A DNA stretch of 7,193 nt. Origin: SIG459 sp045532145 (lineage in GTDB: Bacteria > Bacillota > Clostridia > Oscillospirales > Oscillospiraceae). Numbering within the stretch: the first letter of the stretch is position 1; each line of letters begins with the position of its first letter. The position numbers and the translations under genes were made by a program. The notes below the pieces were generated by a model that saw only the letters and a program-made list of their open reading frames with translations, was not told the origin of the DNA and did not search any database. Shown piece after piece: positions 6,135 to 7,193 of the stretch. Location: the NCBI GenBank assembly GCA_045532145.1, contig JAZSFJ010000113.1, positions 1 through 7,193 of the forward strand, in the 5' to 3' direction.

Positions 6135-6160
6135 TACCACATAATCAACATTATGTCGTA
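6135..6160. repeat. Palindromic recombinase-like site 2, overlapping the recombinase stop
   Basis: TACCACATAAT and ATTATGTCGTA surround CAAC, with one mismatch between the arms. It is an inverted copy of site 1 (25 of 26). The recombinase stop codon TAA is at 6153-6151, so the gene's last three codons and stop form one arm. A target site at the 3' end of its own recombinase gene is common for mobile tyrosine recombinases. Confidence 0.6.
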
Positions 6161-6963
6161 AGCAGCATTCCCATCCTTTCTATCTGTCTCCGGTGGGTAT
6201 GTCCGCTCTCCATGGTATAGATACGGGTAGTATTGATGCTTGAGTGGCCCAGAATATCCGCGAGGCGGACAATGTCCTTTTCCAGGCTGTAATAGAGCCG
6301 TGCAAATAAATGCCGCAGATTATGCGGAAACACCTTTTCTCTGGGCACCCCCGCGGTGTCGCAGAGTTTTTTCATTTCTGCCCAGATATTGCAGCGGTCC
6401 AGGGCCTTTCCGCCCGCCGTTACAAAAATGCTGCCAGCGCTGATATGCCGCTCCCTTGCGTACTTCAGCAAAGCCCTGCACAGCTTCCGGGGCAGAAAGA
6501 CCACCCTGTGTTTTCCTTTCAGATGAACCTCCGCGTATCCGGCTTTGGCAGCCTCCACGGTGATGAACCGATGCTCGGACACCCTTATGCCCGTGGCGCA
6601 GATGGTCTGCATCAGCAGGTGCAGCCGGGGTTTTTCCTCCGCTGCCTTCAGCAGTCGCCCGTATTCCTCCCTGCTCAGCTCCTTCTCTTCCGCCAGAAAG
6701 GCCTGCCGTTGCTGCTTTATGGCTTTCACCCGGCAATCGCTCCGGCCAATGTAATCCAGATAGCAGTTCAGCGAGGAGAGTATGCTGTTCACGCTGACCA
6801 CCGCATAGCGCTCCGTCAGCAGATTTTTGTATTCCAGAAGCCGGCTTTTGCTCAGCTCCCCCTCTCCCAGCCACAGCAGAAAACGGCGCACATCCCGGAG
6901 ATATTTCTCCACCGTCAGTTCGCTCTTTTCTTCCCGGGTCAGGTATTCCTTAAATTCTTCCAT
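6151..6963 (-). CDS. Tyrosine recombinase/integrase, solitary clostridial type (270 aa)
   Basis: This DNA-cutting and rejoining enzyme is complete. Residues 1-85 form the core-binding domain (ATVEKY-like helix, here LTVEKYLRDVRRFLLWL), and about 95-265 the catalytic domain. The catalytic set is present: R127 in ATGIRVSE, K151 in LKGKHR, H214-x-x-R217 in PHNLRHLFAR, H240 in LGHSSINTTR and nucleophile Y249 in RIYT. The ATG at 6963 has GGAGG 7 nt upstream; the adjacent ATG at 6966 has only 4 nt and is less likely. The frame stays open to 7107, but that extension crosses a terminator and lacks a ribosome site. In ATGIRVSEHRF a His stands where related enzymes usually have Leu, next to the catalytic Arg. 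No excisionase, relaxase or phage gene is nearby. The palindromic sites at 6135 and 5871 are its likely substrates. XerC/D themselves are less likely, since the typical dif sequence is not seen. Confidence 0.9.
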   Translation of the reverse strand: MEEFKEYLTREEKSELTVEKYLRDVRRFLLWLGEGELSKSRLLEYKNLLTERYAVVSVNSILSSLNCYLDYIGRSDCRVKAIKQQRQAFLAEEKELSREEYGRLLKAAEEKPRLHLLMQTICATGIRVSEHRFITVEAAKAGYAEVHLKGKHRVVFLPRKLCRALLKYARERHISAGSIFVTAGGKALDRCNIWAEMKKLCDTAGVPREKVFPHNLRHLFARLYYSLEKDIVRLADILGHSSINTTRIYTMESGHTHRRQIERMGMLLTT

Positions 6964-6970
6964 CATGCTT

Positions 6971-6976
6971 CCTCCC
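6971..6976 (-). promoter_or_regulatory. Ribosome binding site of the recombinase
   Basis: GGGAGG on the minus strand. It lies 7 nt before the ATG at 6963 and 4 nt before the ATG at 6966, so it favours 6963. Its GGG is also the end of a CCCAGA/TCTGGG stem (6974-6979 with 6992-6997) that could partly mask it. Confidence 0.65.
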
Positions 6977-7000
6977 AGATATTTCAAATGGTCTGGGTTT

Positions 7001-7009
7001 AATATACCA
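7001..7009 (-). promoter_or_regulatory. Possible extended -10 promoter of the recombinase
   Basis: TGGTATATT on the minus strand fits TGn plus a -10 hexamer (TATATT, five of six). I find no good -35 hexamer at 17 bp. It would give a leader of about 30 nt before the recombinase start. Confidence 0.35.
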
Positions 7010-7072
7010 CGCAGGCCGTCCTTTAATTCCCTCAGCAGCCCGTATGTGCGGGAGGCCCTTGCTTGGATAACG

Positions 7073-7102
7073 AAAAACCCCCGATTCCAAAGCAATCGGG
7101 GG
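7073..7102 (-). terminator. Intrinsic terminator of an upstream gene beyond the window
   Basis: On the minus strand CCCCCGATT and AATCGGGGG form a perfect 9-bp stem with a 7-nt loop, followed directly by five T. It would end a minus-strand transcript entering from the right edge, insulating the recombinase from it. Confidence 0.75.
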
Positions 7103-7120
7103 GGCAAAGAACTACATTTT

Positions 7121-7178
7121 CAGGCTCCCCTTTGAAGGGGAGCTGTCAGACGCGAGGCACGAGCGGATGACTGAGAGG
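7121..7178 (+). repeat. Intergenic double-hairpin repeat, copy B
   Basis: It begins CAGGCTCCCCTT with a perfect 9-bp hairpin (GCTCCCCTT, TG, AAGGGGAGC at 7124-7143). AGCTGTCA follows, then a variable middle, and TGACTGAGAGG closes it. Copy A at 4353-4410 has the same order in opposite orientation. The variable middle has a less perfect second hairpin than copy A. Confidence 0.6.
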
Positions 7179-7193
7179 TAGAAAAAAGTTTGG

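Larger units (their letters stand above)
5871..6160. other. Candidate invertible segment (promoter switch)
   Basis: Two 26-bp palindromic sites with opposite centres (GTTG at 5882-5885, CAAC at 6146-6149) bracket 238 bp. The intervening DNA has a leftward promoter (5920-5948) and a terminator hairpin (6010-6072), and the adjacent gene is a tyrosine recombinase with a complete catalytic set. Exchange between such sites would invert the segment and point the promoter away from the zinc-ribbon gene. The recombinase stop codon (6153-6151) lies outside the CAAC centre, so exchange there would leave the gene intact. The layout is directly visible; inversion is an inference. Confidence 0.45.

Noticed and set aside
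6310..7002. Long plus-strand frame of 230 codons
   Set aside because: It is wholly antisense to the recombinase, whose catalytic residues are all intact. No ribosome site or recognisable domain.
6964..7107. N-terminal extension of the recombinase to 7107
   Set aside because: The extension crosses an intrinsic terminator, has no ribosome site and is not needed by the family. GGGAGG decides for 6963.

Overview
The window looks like chromosomal DNA of a gut-type Gram-positive anaerobe of the Clostridia, most likely the Oscillospiraceae/Ruminococcaceae. This rests on the surface-protein style, AGGAGG-type ribosome sites, mixed GC content, a clostridial-type solitary tyrosine recombinase, and GGCTCCC...GGGAGC double-hairpin intergenic repeats of a kind I associate with that group. 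The assignment is an inference. All four genes I can support lie on the minus strand, so the window reads biologically from right to left.

Layout in transcription order: (1) At the right edge are an intergenic hairpin repeat and a minus-strand terminator for a gene beyond the window. (2) A complete tyrosine recombinase of about 270 aa (6963-6151) follows. (3) A 455-bp gene-free stretch (5696-6150) holds two near-identical 26-bp palindromic sites in inverted orientation. Between them lie a terminator hairpin and a good SigA-like promoter pointing left. (4) A protein with five zinc-ribbon modules (5695-4574) comes next. (5) A 315-bp intergenic block is packed with hairpin repeats. (6) A type IV prepilin-like protein of 426 aa (4258-2978) comes next. 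(7) Last is the N-terminal 942 aa of a large secreted surface protein (2828-1), which runs off the left edge inside a 123-bp tandem repeat.

The most interesting reading is that the tyrosine recombinase and the inverted 26-bp sites form a DNA inversion switch. The sites differ at one base when one is reverse-complemented, and the second overlaps the recombinase stop codon. The segment between them carries a promoter aimed at the zinc-ribbon gene, so inversion would turn that promoter away. This is an inference from sequence layout. No reverse-oriented reads or second genome copy are available here, and other explanations (recombinase operators, a MITE) remain open.

The pilin-like and surface proteins are both exported and adjacent on the same strand, which fits a cell-surface locus. 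A 149-bp gap containing two strong stem-loops separates them. Nothing seen proves that they share a transcript with the zinc-ribbon gene.
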